From positions 1 through 63,065 of the forward strand of contig NZ_JALXBK010000063.1 in the NCBI RefSeq assembly GCF_026991475.1: a stretch of DNA of 63,065 bases, written 5' to 3'. Below, one piece after another: positions 17,463 to 26,161 of this stretch. Position numbers and translations under genes: made by a program. The notes below the pieces were generated by a model. The model had not been told where the DNA came from and did not search any database. It saw nothing but the letters and a program-made list of their open reading frames with translations. This DNA comes from Sulfurimonas sp. Lineage in GTDB: Bacteria > Campylobacterota > Campylobacteria > Campylobacterales > Sulfurimonadaceae. Each line of letters starts with the position of its first letter. Position 1 is the stretch's first letter.

Positions 17463-19001
17463 TTGTTCGACATAAGAAAATACAAATCACAAAACATTAA
17501 AAACGACATTCTCTCTGGGCTTGTCGTTGCTGTTGCACTTGTTCCTGAAGCTATTGCGTTTAGCTTCATAGCAGGTGTTAGCCCTATTGTCGGACTATAC
17601 ACTGCGTTTATACTAGGACTTATTACCGCACTCATCGGTGGTAAACCAGGTATGATTAGTGGAGCGACGGGAAGTGTTGCAGTTGTTATGGTTGGACTTG
17701 TTGTAATGGTAAATGCAAAACTTACCGCTCTTGGTATGAGTGGCGACACCCTCTACATACATATGCTTAACTATGTACTCCTTGCTACCATTTTAGCAGG
17801 TGCAATTCAGGTGCTTTTTGGTGTTTTTAAACTTGGAAAATTCATTCGTCTTGTACCACAACCTGCACTTTATGGTTTTGTAAATGGACTTGCCATAGTC
17901 ATTGCCATGGCACAGTTTAAGTTCTTTGATGGACAAGGTGCAAGTATGTATATTATTGTACTAATTACAATGCTCATTATGTACTTTTTACCAAAATACA
18001 CAAAGGCCATTCCATCTGGATTAGTCGCTATAGTCGTGCTTACTTTAGTAGTTTATTTAACACATCTTGACACACTTACAGTCGGCTCTTTAGCAAACCT
18101 TTCAGAATTTCAAGGAAAGCTTCCTCATCTTATTATTCCAGATACCCTCTTTAGTATGAGTGCCATTATTTTAGTGCTTCCTTATGCTGTTATTATGGCT
18201 CTTGTTGGACTTATAGAATCACTTTTAACACTTGCTGTTTTAGATGAAATGAGTGGCGTTCGAGGAAGTGGAAACAAAGAATGTATAGCACTTGGATGTG
18301 GAAATATGGCAAGTGGATTTTTTGGTGGTATGGCTGGATGTGCCATGATAGGTCAAAGTATCATCAACTTTACTTCTGGTGGTCTTGGTCGTCTCTCCTC
18401 CTTTACAGCTGCAGTTGGTCTTCTTGTCTTAGTTGTTTCCATGACAGATGTTCTTAATGCAATTCCTGTTGGTGTTTTAGTTGGAATTATGTTTATGGTG
18501 AGTGTTGGAACTTTTGAATGGTCAAGTTTTTCACACCTCAAACATATGCCAAAATCTGATGTTTTTGTAATGGTCACGGTTACCATCATCACTGTTTTTG
18601 CAGATTTGGCAATAGCCGTTATTGCAGGTGTGATTATCTCGGCACTTGTATTTGCATGGAAACATGCTCGTATTTTTTCAAAAGAGTACATAGAAGAGGA
18701 TGGTACAAAAGTTTATGAGCTTGAAGGTCCACTCTTTTTTGGAAGTGCTACAACATTTTCAGATAATTTTGATATTAAAAATGATCCACAAAAAGTTATT
18801 ATGGACTTTAAAAATGCAAGAGTTATGGACTTTTCAGGTGTTGAAGCTATAGATAACATTGTAAAAAAATATGAAAAAGAGGGAAAAACACTCCATCTTC
18901 GTCATCTTAGCCAAGATTGTAAAAAAATTCTTAAAAAAGCTGGTCCTCACTGTACCTACGAAGAGGATGACCCAACCTATAAAGTTGCCATTGATTACTA
19001 A
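17463..19001 (+). CDS. SulP family anion transporter with STAS domain
   Basis: A 512-residue inner-membrane carrier of the SulP/SLC26 family, which moves sulfate, bicarbonate or other anions. The N-terminus GLVVAVALVPEAIAFSFIAGVSPIVGLY is the family signature region. About 11-14 hydrophobic segments follow to residue 400, then a C-terminal cytoplasmic STAS domain (about 415-512) containing VMDFSGVEAID. Start is TTG, one base after the valS stop, with AAAGGCG inside valS as ribosome site. The ion cannot be read from the sequence; bicarbonate uptake would suit an autotroph, which is inference. Confidence 0.92.
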   Translation: MFDIRKYKSQNIKNDILSGLVVAVALVPEAIAFSFIAGVSPIVGLYTAFILGLITALIGGKPGMISGATGSVAVVMVGLVVMVNAKLTALGMSGDTLYIHMLNYVLLATILAGAIQVLFGVFKLGKFIRLVPQPALYGFVNGLAIVIAMAQFKFFDGQGASMYIIVLITMLIMYFLPKYTKAIPSGLVAIVVLTLVVYLTHLDTLTVGSLANLSEFQGKLPHLIIPDTLFSMSAIILVLPYAVIMALVGLIESLLTLAVLDEMSGVRGSGNKECIALGCGNMASGFFGGMAGCAMIGQSIINFTSGGLGRLSSFTAAVGLLVLVVSMTDVLNAIPVGVLVGIMFMVSVGTFEWSSFSHLKHMPKSDVFVMVTVTIITVFADLAIAVIAGVIISALVFAWKHARIFSKEYIEEDGTKVYELEGPLFFGSATTFSDNFDIKNDPQKVIMDFKNARVMDFSGVEAIDNIVKKYEKEGKTLHLRHLSQDCKKILKKAGPHCTYEEDDPTYKVAIDY

Positions 19002-19006
19002 AAAAA

Positions 19007-20443
19007 TTATCTCAGATAAATAAACTTATCTGGGATGACTGACCTATACTTTGGCATACTCTCCCCAACATTTGCATTTATATATGTTGGATCTGCTATG
19101 ACGTAGCGTTTACCATGAACATGAACACTTGCTCCCTCTAATGGAATATAGAGTGCTGTTGCCATATGGTTTGCGTACTTCACGCCCACAACAGAGATAC
19201 CAAAAAGTTTTTTTACAAGCCTTGCATAGAGCGTTGCCCTGTCTTCACAATCTGATTTATCATAGTAGAGTGTCTCCTGTGCAAACATTACTTTTTCCTT
19301 ACCAAACTGCTGTTGATCTCGCTCATATTTAAACGCAGTCTGCACAAAACGCAGTAGAAAATCAAGTCCATAACTCATCTTTTTTCCATCCAAATAAGGC
19401 TTAAGAGAGCGTTCAATATCAGACAATGTCTCTTTTTGTAGTGGTGCAGAAAAATAGACACCATAACTTACTTGCGGATATGTGTTCATAAAATCTATAA
19501 GATTTTTATTGTAGTGATAAGAAACAGAATATTGTCTATTTTGCATACTAAATGTACGTATTTTAGTTTGAGTATTTTGCACGAGCAGTGGTAAAGTATC
19601 TAAACTAAAATCAAGTGCTTTTGTTGCGTTTGGATATGATTTAGAGTAGGTATAAAGAGCGCCACTTAAAGGATTTTTAGAGAGTAAAAAATAGTTCTTC
19701 CCCTCAATTGTATATTTGGCTGCTGCATAAATCAGCTGTTTTGTTCGGCTCAGTAGTGCAATATGTTGCGCATGTATTCCTACTTTTGTATCGTAACCAA
19801 GCTTATTGAACAAAAACCAGGCAAAGAGTTTTTTATCATCCAAATCATTGAAAGTCTTCCCCGCTATCTTTTGTACAAGTAGATAAACTCCCCAATCATT
19901 AAGCTTCATACTCTTAGAACTCTTTTTTATCTCATATAAAAGTCTATTGTAATCACTTGATGCAAATATACTAAATGCATTAATAATTCCATTTCTATTC
20001 TGAGGATAAAAACGCGCCCTTTTTACCTTTGCATCGACACTAAAATGCAGTAGTGAGCCAAAGAAACCTACTTCAAGACCTTTGCTCGTTTTTAAGAGTG
20101 GAGCAGCTTGTTTTTGAGCTTTTTTGAGCACTTTAAGATGAATATTTGGTCCACGAGCAAGAACTGGCTTTATACTCGTAGGCAAAATAACTTTTGGTTT
20201 TGCTTCTTTATAAAGAGATGGTGAAATAAAAGAGTTATATTCACTCCATTGTGATTTTAAATAACTCTCAAACGCAGTATCTTTTTTATCTTTATATTCA
20301 CTAAACGCAGCGTTTTGCACTCGTTGAAAATCTTTAAAACTACCTGCCTCTGCAAGGCTAAACGCAGCGATTAGTAAAAGACTAAAACGGCCAAACTGAT
20401 TGAATGATTTTTGTTCCCCATCCTTGTTGTGTTGCACGATCCA
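19007..20443 (-). CDS. Exported transglutaminase-like cysteine protease family protein
   Basis: A secreted protein with a C-terminal transglutaminase-like domain. The catalytic triad is readable: Cys in SDCEDRATLYARL, His in ANHMATAL and Asp in VIADPTY. About 330 preceding residues are unassigned. The frame is open 78 bases further upstream inside flgH, but I prefer the ATG at 20443 (or GTG at 20434). A signal peptide core FSLLLIAAFSLAEAG lies just after the flgH stop. The gene therefore begins inside the last 62 bases of flgH, implying coupled translation. Peptidoglycan or protein cleavage linked to the flagellar ring is possible but unproven. Five AAACGCAG copies lie in its first kilobase. 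Confidence 0.8.
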   Translation of the reverse strand, partial: WIVQHNKDGEQKSFNQFGRFSLLLIAAFSLAEAGSFKDFQRVQNAAFSEYKDKKDTAFESYLKSQWSEYNSFISPSLYKEAKPKVILPTSIKPVLARGPNIHLKVLKKAQKQAAPLLKTSKGLEVGFFGSLLHFSVDAKVKRARFYPQNRNGIINAFSIFASSDYNRLLYEIKKSSKSMKLNDWGVYLLVQKIAGKTFNDLDDKKLFAWFLFNKLGYDTKVGIHAQHIALLSRTKQLIYAAAKYTIEGKNYFLLSKNPLSGALYTYSKSYPNATKALDFSLDTLPLLVQNTQTKIRTFSMQNRQYSVSYHYNKNLIDFMNTYPQVSYGVYFSAPLQKETLSDIERSLKPYLDGKKMSYGLDFLLRFVQTAFKYERDQQQFGKEKVMFAQETLYYDKSDCEDRATLYARLVKKLFGISVVGVKYANHMATALYIPLEGASVHVHGKRYVIADPTYINANVGESMPKYRSVIPDKFIYLR

Positions 20444-21107
20444 CATCTCCCTCTGTTTTATATAGTATCTTCGCATCACTAATTTGTGAAGAGCTAATTT
20501 TATTGTTTTGATCAATGTCATACGGACGAATCACACCACTTATTTGTACAAGTTGCTTTTGATCATCTATAAGAATCTCTCGCCTACCTGAAATAAAATA
20601 GTTACCATTTTTAAGTACTTTTACAACTCTTGCCGATACTGTTGTTGTAAAGCTTGCATCTTTTACAGCTGTTCCACTCCCCTTAAAATTTCTTGTTGAA
20701 TCTGTCTGAAGCCCTACATTTGTATAGCCATTGAGTCTGCCCATTTGTGCCTTTACTCCGGAGTTTGCTGCACCAGTATTAGAAAAAAGTGCTCCACCCA
20801 ATTTTGAGCTATCTACATTTGAGAGCTGTTTTGTACCAGTATTGGAACTTTTTGCCGTTTCTGAAATAACAACCGTGACAATGTCATTGACATGCATCGC
20901 TTTATGATCTGAAAAGAGTGGATTTTCTCCCTGACCAAATATGCTGCCTGTAGAGGTAAAGTCTTGTCTTTGCTCTTTTGCCGGCATCTGCTCCACATAA
21001 GTAGGAGGCTCAAAGTTAATCTCAGGGTCAGTCAAATTTGCTGTACACCCGCTAAATGTCATCAACATAGCTAACAATACAAAACTACTACATAAAAATT
21101 TATTCAT
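20382..21107 (-). CDS. flgH: Flagellar L-ring protein FlgH
   Basis: FlgH forms the outer-membrane L-ring bushing of the flagellar basal body. It is a lipoprotein with signal peptide ending FSGC (Cys21) and 241 residues in all. GSIFGQGENPLFSDHKAMHVNDIVTVVI, TTTVSARVVKVLKNGNYFISGRREI and GVIRPYDIDQNN are the conserved FlgH core. It is isolated from other flagellar genes except the overlapping transglutaminase-like gene downstream. A palindrome sits just upstream, but no sigma-54 or sigma-28 promoter is obvious. Confidence 0.95.
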   Translation of the reverse strand: MNKFLCSSFVLLAMLMTFSGCTANLTDPEINFEPPTYVEQMPAKEQRQDFTSTGSIFGQGENPLFSDHKAMHVNDIVTVVISETAKSSNTGTKQLSNVDSSKLGGALFSNTGAANSGVKAQMGRLNGYTNVGLQTDSTRNFKGSGTAVKDASFTTTVSARVVKVLKNGNYFISGRREILIDDQKQLVQISGVIRPYDIDQNNKISSSQISDAKILYKTEGDVDRATQQGWGTKIIQSVWPF

Positions 21108-21125
21108 ATATATCCAATAAGAGAG

Positions 21126-21157
21126 ACTAATTTTGCTATAATGATAGCAAAATTAGT
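21126..21157. promoter_or_regulatory. Perfect 14-bp palindrome over the yqeY -10 box
   Basis: ACTAATTTTGCTAT (21126-21139) is exactly repeated inverted at 21144-21157, around the loop AATG. The TATAAT at 21137-21142 (the yqeY -10 box) spans the centre. The arrangement lies between divergent flgH and yqeY, so it could be an operator controlling both or simply a bidirectional promoter. Confidence 0.6.
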
Positions 21158-21192
21158 TCCATTAAATTTTACAATTATAAGGATTAGAAAAA

Positions 21193-21636
21193 ATGTCATT
21201 AAGAGAAACTGTTAACCAAGATGTAAAAGTCGCTATGAAAGCAAAAGATACAAAAAAAAGAGATGCACTGCGTTTACTTACCAGTGCTTTTAAACAGATA
21301 GAAGTGGATGAGAGAAAAGAGCTAAGTGATGATGATGTAATCAAAATCATTCAGACACAAATTAAACGCAGGAATGATGCTGCTACGCAGTATAAAGACG
21401 CAGGACGTGATGATTTAATGCAACAAGAGCTTGATGAGATTTCATACTATGAAGTATATCTTCCAACGCAACTTACAGATGAAGAACTTGAAAATGAACT
21501 CAAAGCTATTGTAGAAAAAGTGGGTGCGACATCTCCAAAAGATATGGGAAAAGTGATGGGTATGGCTTCAAAAGAGTTAGCCGGCCGTGCAGATGGCAAA
21601 CGTATCAGCACTTGTGTAAAAGCACTACTAGCTTAG
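21193..21636 (+). CDS. GatB/YqeY domain protein
   Basis: A 147-residue protein equal to the C-terminal helical domain of the amidotransferase subunit GatB: KRDALRLLTSAFKQIEVDERKELSDDDV, QTQIKRRNDAATQYKDAGRDDL and GKVMGMASKELAGRADGKRIS. Stand-alone YqeY proteins are widespread, and their role, perhaps in tRNA handling, is not settled. AAGGATTAG precedes the ATG. It is convergent with mutS7, with one base between the stops. Confidence 0.92.
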   Translation: MSLRETVNQDVKVAMKAKDTKKRDALRLLTSAFKQIEVDERKELSDDDVIKIIQTQIKRRNDAATQYKDAGRDDLMQQELDEISYYEVYLPTQLTDEELENELKAIVEKVGATSPKDMGKVMGMASKELAGRADGKRISTCVKALLA

Positions 21637-21637
21637 T

Positions 21638-24600
21638 TTACCAATCATCCAAGACGAAGCCTTTTGGCTCGTCATCTTCGACCTTTTTCACCTCTACATT
21701 CTCATTTATTTCGGGTTCTTGTACTTTTTTGTCTTCCACTTTTTGCATCTGCTCTTCAAACTGTAACTCAAGCCCTTTGCTTGTCATTATAAAACCGTTA
21801 ACATAGAGTTTTCCATCGTGAATTTGATTATGGTGTTCTTTACAGAGTGGTACAAGGTTATGCTTGTTATCTTTATGAAAATGTCCAATAAATCCAGCTT
21901 TATCTGCAAGTGATTTTTGTGAGATATGATGCACATCTTCAGCAACCGCCCCACAAATTATACATTTCGTCACATAAAGTTCTTTATTGTACTTTGATTT
22001 TTTCTTCTTCACTAAAAGTTCAAGTTCATCGTAGTCATTAGCAAGACGTTTTCTAATTGCGTTTGCGCTCTCTAAAAACTCACTGTCCATATGGAGCGAT
22101 TTGGCAAACTCAAGCCCATAAATACTGCTTCCACTTCCTTGTTGCAACACACGGTTAAATATCAACTTATCACCCACCTCATCATACTCCACGCTCAAAT
22201 GCAAATCAACCACATTATCAAGTCGCGTAATCTCCCCCATGGTAGAGAGCTGATGCAAGTGCGTTGCAAAGAGAAATAGGCAACGTGCTTTTGCTAATTT
22301 TTGAATGGCAGAAGCAACGATCGCCACCCCTGAGAGCGTCTCAGTTCCATGGCTTATCTCATCTCCAAGGACTAAAGAACGAGTCGTTGCACGGTTAAAT
22401 ATATTTTTTAGCTCAAGCATCTCAACCGCAAAGGTTGAAAGCCCTTTTGCAAGATTGTCCTTTGAGACAATACGCGTAAATATAGAGTCAAAGATGCTAA
22501 ACTTCATCACAGCAGCAGAGACAAAAAATCCAGACTGAGCCATAAGTACAGCGATGCCAATGCTCTTCATCAATGAAGATTTTCCACTTGAGTTAATTCC
22601 GTATAAAAGTACACCGTTTATCTCATGCCCATCATGCACACTCACATCAAGCATCACCGTTTTAGGGTGAGGCAGGTCAAGATAGTCACGATTTCCCATC
22701 ACAATGTCATTTGGAACGTAAAGCCCTCCTCTCTCTTGCACCTCTATAAGCGGATGACGAAGTTGCATTATCTGCATAAAATTCTCATCACACTCGGCTT
22801 CGACTATCATTGGACGTGAATGTTTGTATTCCTGTGCAACTTTTGAAGAGCTCACCCCGACATCCAAATCTGCCACATAGCTAATGACACGACTAAATAG
22901 CAGTGAATAGCGTCGCTCAAAAAGTGCTTGAAGCTGGATATAACGCTCTTTTACAAGTGTTACGATTTTACGACGGTTTTTCATAATGTTATCGGAGAGT
23001 TTGTCAGTAAACGCAGAGGTTATTTTGACATTGTTTGTTAGTTTTTTGACATTAAACTCTGCAAAGTACTCACTCTTTTTAAACGCAGCTTCAATAAGAG
23101 AAAAACGGTTCTTACTGATAGATATATAGTAACCTTCTTTCTCTAAAAGCCCTAAGGTAACCACTTTTGTGTTACTCGCTGCGTTTACCTCACGCAACAG
23201 TTCTTCTATTTTACTGACTATATCTTCAAAAGCAAGTAGCATGACACTGTTGTCTTTTACAAGTGTGTCAATGGCTTCATCCACACCACTCATCAAGAAG
23301 TTTTCATCGACCGTTGCGTTTGTAAAACGTCGTGAAATATCTAAGTCAATTGTTTTAGCAATGTCCCGTAAAAACTCCTCTACTTCACTCTCATGAAAAG
23401 GTGTTTTTTGAATCTTATACTTTTTTACATACTGCATCAACTCTTTGACACTCACCATCGAGTCATACATATGGTTCATCTCAAATGGGTGTAGTCTTCC
23501 AAGATTAAGCCTACGAGCCAGACGCTCCAAGTCATACACCCCGCGCATCATCTCATCCAAATAACGCACATGAGAAGAGACCCTCTCTATAAGATTATAT
23601 CTGCGTTCAAGCTCCTCTTTCTCCATAATAGGGTTTAAAAGTCTCTCTTTTAGTAATCTTCGCCCTATTGCCGTGGAGCTTTTATCGAGCATCTTCAGCA
23701 GCGTAAACTCTTTTTTATCTTTTGAAATGACACCCATCTGCTCAAGAGCATTGTTTCCAAGGTACATAAAACGGCGATTGTCTATGATTTTTGGCATTGC
23801 CATTTTTTGTATAATGTGATAATCATGTTCTATAACAAAATTAATGAGAATCGCTAAGGACTCTGTAATCATAGGAGAGCGTTCCAGATCTAAATGCTCA
23901 ATAGGCGAAAGTAGAGACTGTATCTGATACACTTCTTTAAAGAGTTCATTTTGAAAGTCAATTTTTACGCGTTTGTTATTGACCGAGTAGTGGTAGTGTT
24001 CAGGAATTTCCAAATACTGCATCACATGACGTTGTTCTGCTATGCCATCCAAAAAAGTAACCACGACTTCACTTGTTCTGTAAACATTTAAAAGGTTAAA
24101 TACCTCATCAAGCGCATATGAAGGATCTTCACTTGTCCCATGTGTTTCATAGAGCCAAGTTTTTCCTGTTGTTACATCAATGGCAGAGTAACCAACGGTG
24201 TAAATATCACGATGTTTATCAATTAAAAGAGATACGATGTAATTGTCATCATTATCTATAATATGGTCAAAATTTGTACCAGGTGAGACTATTTGTGAAA
24301 TATATCTGCTTATCTTTGGAGGTGTACCTTTTTGTTTGACAACAATGACAGTATATTTTTGCTCAGATATAAGACGGCTTAAGTATCTCTCAAATGAGAC
24401 AGCAGGAACACCTGCAAGTAGAGGATTTTTTTCTGAATTTTCTACTATTCTTTTATTCTTTTTTGTAAGCTGAATATTAAGCAGTTCCGCTATCTCTTTT
24501 GCTTTGCCTATCTGCTCTTCATCATTATTGACTTCATACACTTCAAAGAAGGTACCGATTTCCATAAACACTACGGTATCTTTGCCATATTTCTCTTCAA

Positions 24601-24682
24601 AATGGCGCTGCAGATCGAAGTAAGTCTGCGTAAGAAGTTTATCTTTGTTATTTAGTATTTTCTCTATTGCTGATGATAACAT
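21638..24682 (-). CDS. mutS: MutS family mismatch-repair ATPase with C-terminal HNH endonuclease (MutS7 type)
   Basis: A 1014-residue MutS homologue. The N-terminal mismatch-binding domain has [11 protein letters not shown] (the F-x-E reading motif region) and the connector SPGTNFD. Core and clamp domains follow, then Walker [12 protein letters not shown] (near 695), Walker [14 protein letters not shown] and the FATHLHQL segment. A zinc-dependent HNH nuclease is fused at the end (about 900-965): CIICG, EDVHHIS, HNLVPLC and HHNQIHDG. This architecture defines MutS7, known from Campylobacterota, octocoral mitochondria and giant viruses. The built-in nuclease may replace the separate MutL cut. 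No MutL is seen here. Confidence 0.92.
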   Translation of the reverse strand: MLSSAIEKILNNKDKLLTQTYFDLQRHFEEKYGKDTVVFMEIGTFFEVYEVNNDEEQIGKAKEIAELLNIQLTKKNKRIVENSEKNPLLAGVPAVSFERYLSRLISEQKYTVIVVKQKGTPPKISRYISQIVSPGTNFDHIIDNDDNYIVSLLIDKHRDIYTVGYSAIDVTTGKTWLYETHGTSEDPSYALDEVFNLLNVYRTSEVVVTFLDGIAEQRHVMQYLEIPEHYHYSVNNKRVKIDFQNELFKEVYQIQSLLSPIEHLDLERSPMITESLAILINFVIEHDYHIIQKMAMPKIIDNRRFMYLGNNALEQMGVISKDKKEFTLLKMLDKSSTAIGRRLLKERLLNPIMEKEELERRYNLIERVSSHVRYLDEMMRGVYDLERLARRLNLGRLHPFEMNHMYDSMVSVKELMQYVKKYKIQKTPFHESEVEEFLRDIAKTIDLDISRRFTNATVDENFLMSGVDEAIDTLVKDNSVMLLAFEDIVSKIEELLREVNAASNTKVVTLGLLEKEGYYISISKNRFSLIEAAFKKSEYFAEFNVKKLTNNVKITSAFTDKLSDNIMKNRRKIVTLVKERYIQLQALFERRYSLLFSRVISYVADLDVGVSSSKVAQEYKHSRPMIVEAECDENFMQIMQLRHPLIEVQERGGLYVPNDIVMGNRDYLDLPHPKTVMLDVSVHDGHEINGVLLYGINSSGKSSLMKSIGIAVLMAQSGFFVSAAVMKFSIFDSIFTRIVSKDNLAKGLSTFAVEMLELKNIFNRATTRSLVLGDEISHGTETLSGVAIVASAIQKLAKARCLFLFATHLHQLSTMGEITRLDNVVDLHLSVEYDEVGDKLIFNRVLQQGSGSSIYGLEFAKSLHMDSEFLESANAIRKRLANDYDELELLVKKKKSKYNKELYVTKCIICGAVAEDVHHISQKSLADKAGFIGHFHKDNKHNLVPLCKEHHNQIHDGKLYVNGFIMTSKGLELQFEEQMQKVEDKKVQEPEINENVEVKKVEDDEPKGFVLDDW

Positions 24683-24798
24683 ACTACTCTTTTACAATCT
24701 TTATTATTTATACGATTATAACATAAGATTTACTTGCAAATTACCTAAAAATCTAAAGAATTACTCACAATTGCAGAGTAAATCAAAAAAATATTCGT

Positions 24799-24804
24799 TA
24801 TAAT
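24799..24804 (+). promoter_or_regulatory. -10 box for the type I secretion operon
   Basis: TATAAT 32 bases before the tolC-like ATG, after an A/T-rich tract. It lies in the 153-base gap that also has to hold the start of mutS7 on the other strand. Confidence 0.6.
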
Positions 24805-24835
24805 AACTTTTAAACTCAATTACAAAGACACTACA

Positions 24836-26161
24836 ATGAAAAAAATACTTTTACTTCAAATATCACTTTTTATCTCGCTTTATGCACAGGATATGAAATC
24901 AAGCTTACAAGAGGTACTTGCAACCCATCCAGCCATACAAGAGAGATTGCAAAATTATAAAGCGACAAAAGAAGATGTATCAAGTGCTGAATCAGGCTAC
25001 TATCCAAAACTTGACCTTAACCTTGGTGCAGGATATGAGAAGACGAAACGCTATAATCAAGCAGGCCATTCTCCAGATCAAACATACAGCTTCAATGTCT
25101 ATCAAAACTCTTTAAAATATACACAAAATCTCTTTAATGGTCTTTCCACAACCTATCTTGTAAAAGAGCAGGAGTACAAAACATTTGCAGCAGCATACAG
25201 CTATGTAGAGAAAGTAAACACTACTTCATATGATTTTGTAAATGCATACCTTGAGGTTTTAAAAAATCGTGAACTTATGGAAACAGCACAAGAGAATGTA
25301 CAGATAAATGAAAATGTACTAAATAAGGTAAGTAAGCTGTATAAATCCGGTTTTACAACACTCTCAGAAGTAGATAAAATAGAATCTTCACTTGCACTCG
25401 CAAAATCAAATCTTGTAGTGCAAGAAAATACACTTTTAGATAAAGAGTATGCATTAGAGAGAATTGTAGGACATAAAATAGACGTAAAAAATTTGACTAC
25501 TACGAATAAAGCCATTAAACTACCTCAAACAAAAGAAAAAATTATTGAGTATGCTATGACACATAACCCTTCACTTTTAGTAAGTGAATGTAACAAAAAA
25601 AGTGCACAGGCAACGAATAAAGAGAGAAAAGCCGAATACTATCCAAAAATAGATATAGAGCTTTCACAATCAATGAACAAAAATCTTAGTGGTATCGAGG
25701 GAAATAATGATGCTTTTCGTGCAATGGCGTACCTCTCTTACAATATATTTAATGGTTTTAGTGACAAACATTCCATTGCAAAAAGCTTGAACCAAATAGA
25801 GCAGGAGAATCAAAATCAAAATAATATTAGACGAAAAATATTACAGACCATTAACAGCTCTTGGAGCTCACAAAAAAAACTACAAGAACAGATGGTTCAT
25901 CTAAAAGAGTACCATGATTTTTCAGCAAAAACATTAGCTTTATATAGAAAAGAGTATGCACTTGGGCAGCGTTCACTTCTAGATTTACTTGCCTCTCAAA
26001 ATGACCTTATAAAATCTAAAGAACAGATCATAAATACTAACTATAGTATTTTATATGCAAAATATAGACTCTTAGACGCTATGAGTGGCCTTGTAACTTC
26101 CATACTAGATAAAGAGAGTGTCTATACTAAAGTAGGGATACAAAGTGAAGGGGAACTATAA
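24836..26161 (+). CDS. TolC-family outer-membrane channel of a type I secretion system
   Basis: Forms the outer-membrane exit duct. A 441-residue protein with an N-terminal signal peptide (ends LYAQD) and two repeats of long helices interrupted by strands. Each repeat opens with an SAESGYYPKLDLNLGAGYE or KAEYYPKIDIELSQS segment typical of TolC proteins. LFNGLSTTYLVKEQEY and IFNGFSDKHS are the paired beta-region starts. YALGQRSLLDLLASQNDLIKSKEQ is the conserved second-repeat helix. It starts a three-component operon, with the ABC gene beginning directly after its stop. Confidence 0.92.
   Translation: MKKILLLQISLFISLYAQDMKSSLQEVLATHPAIQERLQNYKATKEDVSSAESGYYPKLDLNLGAGYEKTKRYNQAGHSPDQTYSFNVYQNSLKYTQNLFNGLSTTYLVKEQEYKTFAAAYSYVEKVNTTSYDFVNAYLEVLKNRELMETAQENVQINENVLNKVSKLYKSGFTTLSEVDKIESSLALAKSNLVVQENTLLDKEYALERIVGHKIDVKNLTTTNKAIKLPQTKEKIIEYAMTHNPSLLVSECNKKSAQATNKERKAEYYPKIDIELSQSMNKNLSGIEGNNDAFRAMAYLSYNIFNGFSDKHSIAKSLNQIEQENQNQNNIRRKILQTINSSWSSQKKLQEQMVHLKEYHDFSAKTLALYRKEYALGQRSLLDLLASQNDLIKSKEQIINTNYSILYAKYRLLDAMSGLVTSILDKESVYTKVGIQSEGEL

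Noticed and set aside
20444-20521. The long start of the transglutaminase-like gene at 20521
   Set aside because: It adds 26 basic residues read out of frame from flgH before the signal peptide, with no ribosome site.
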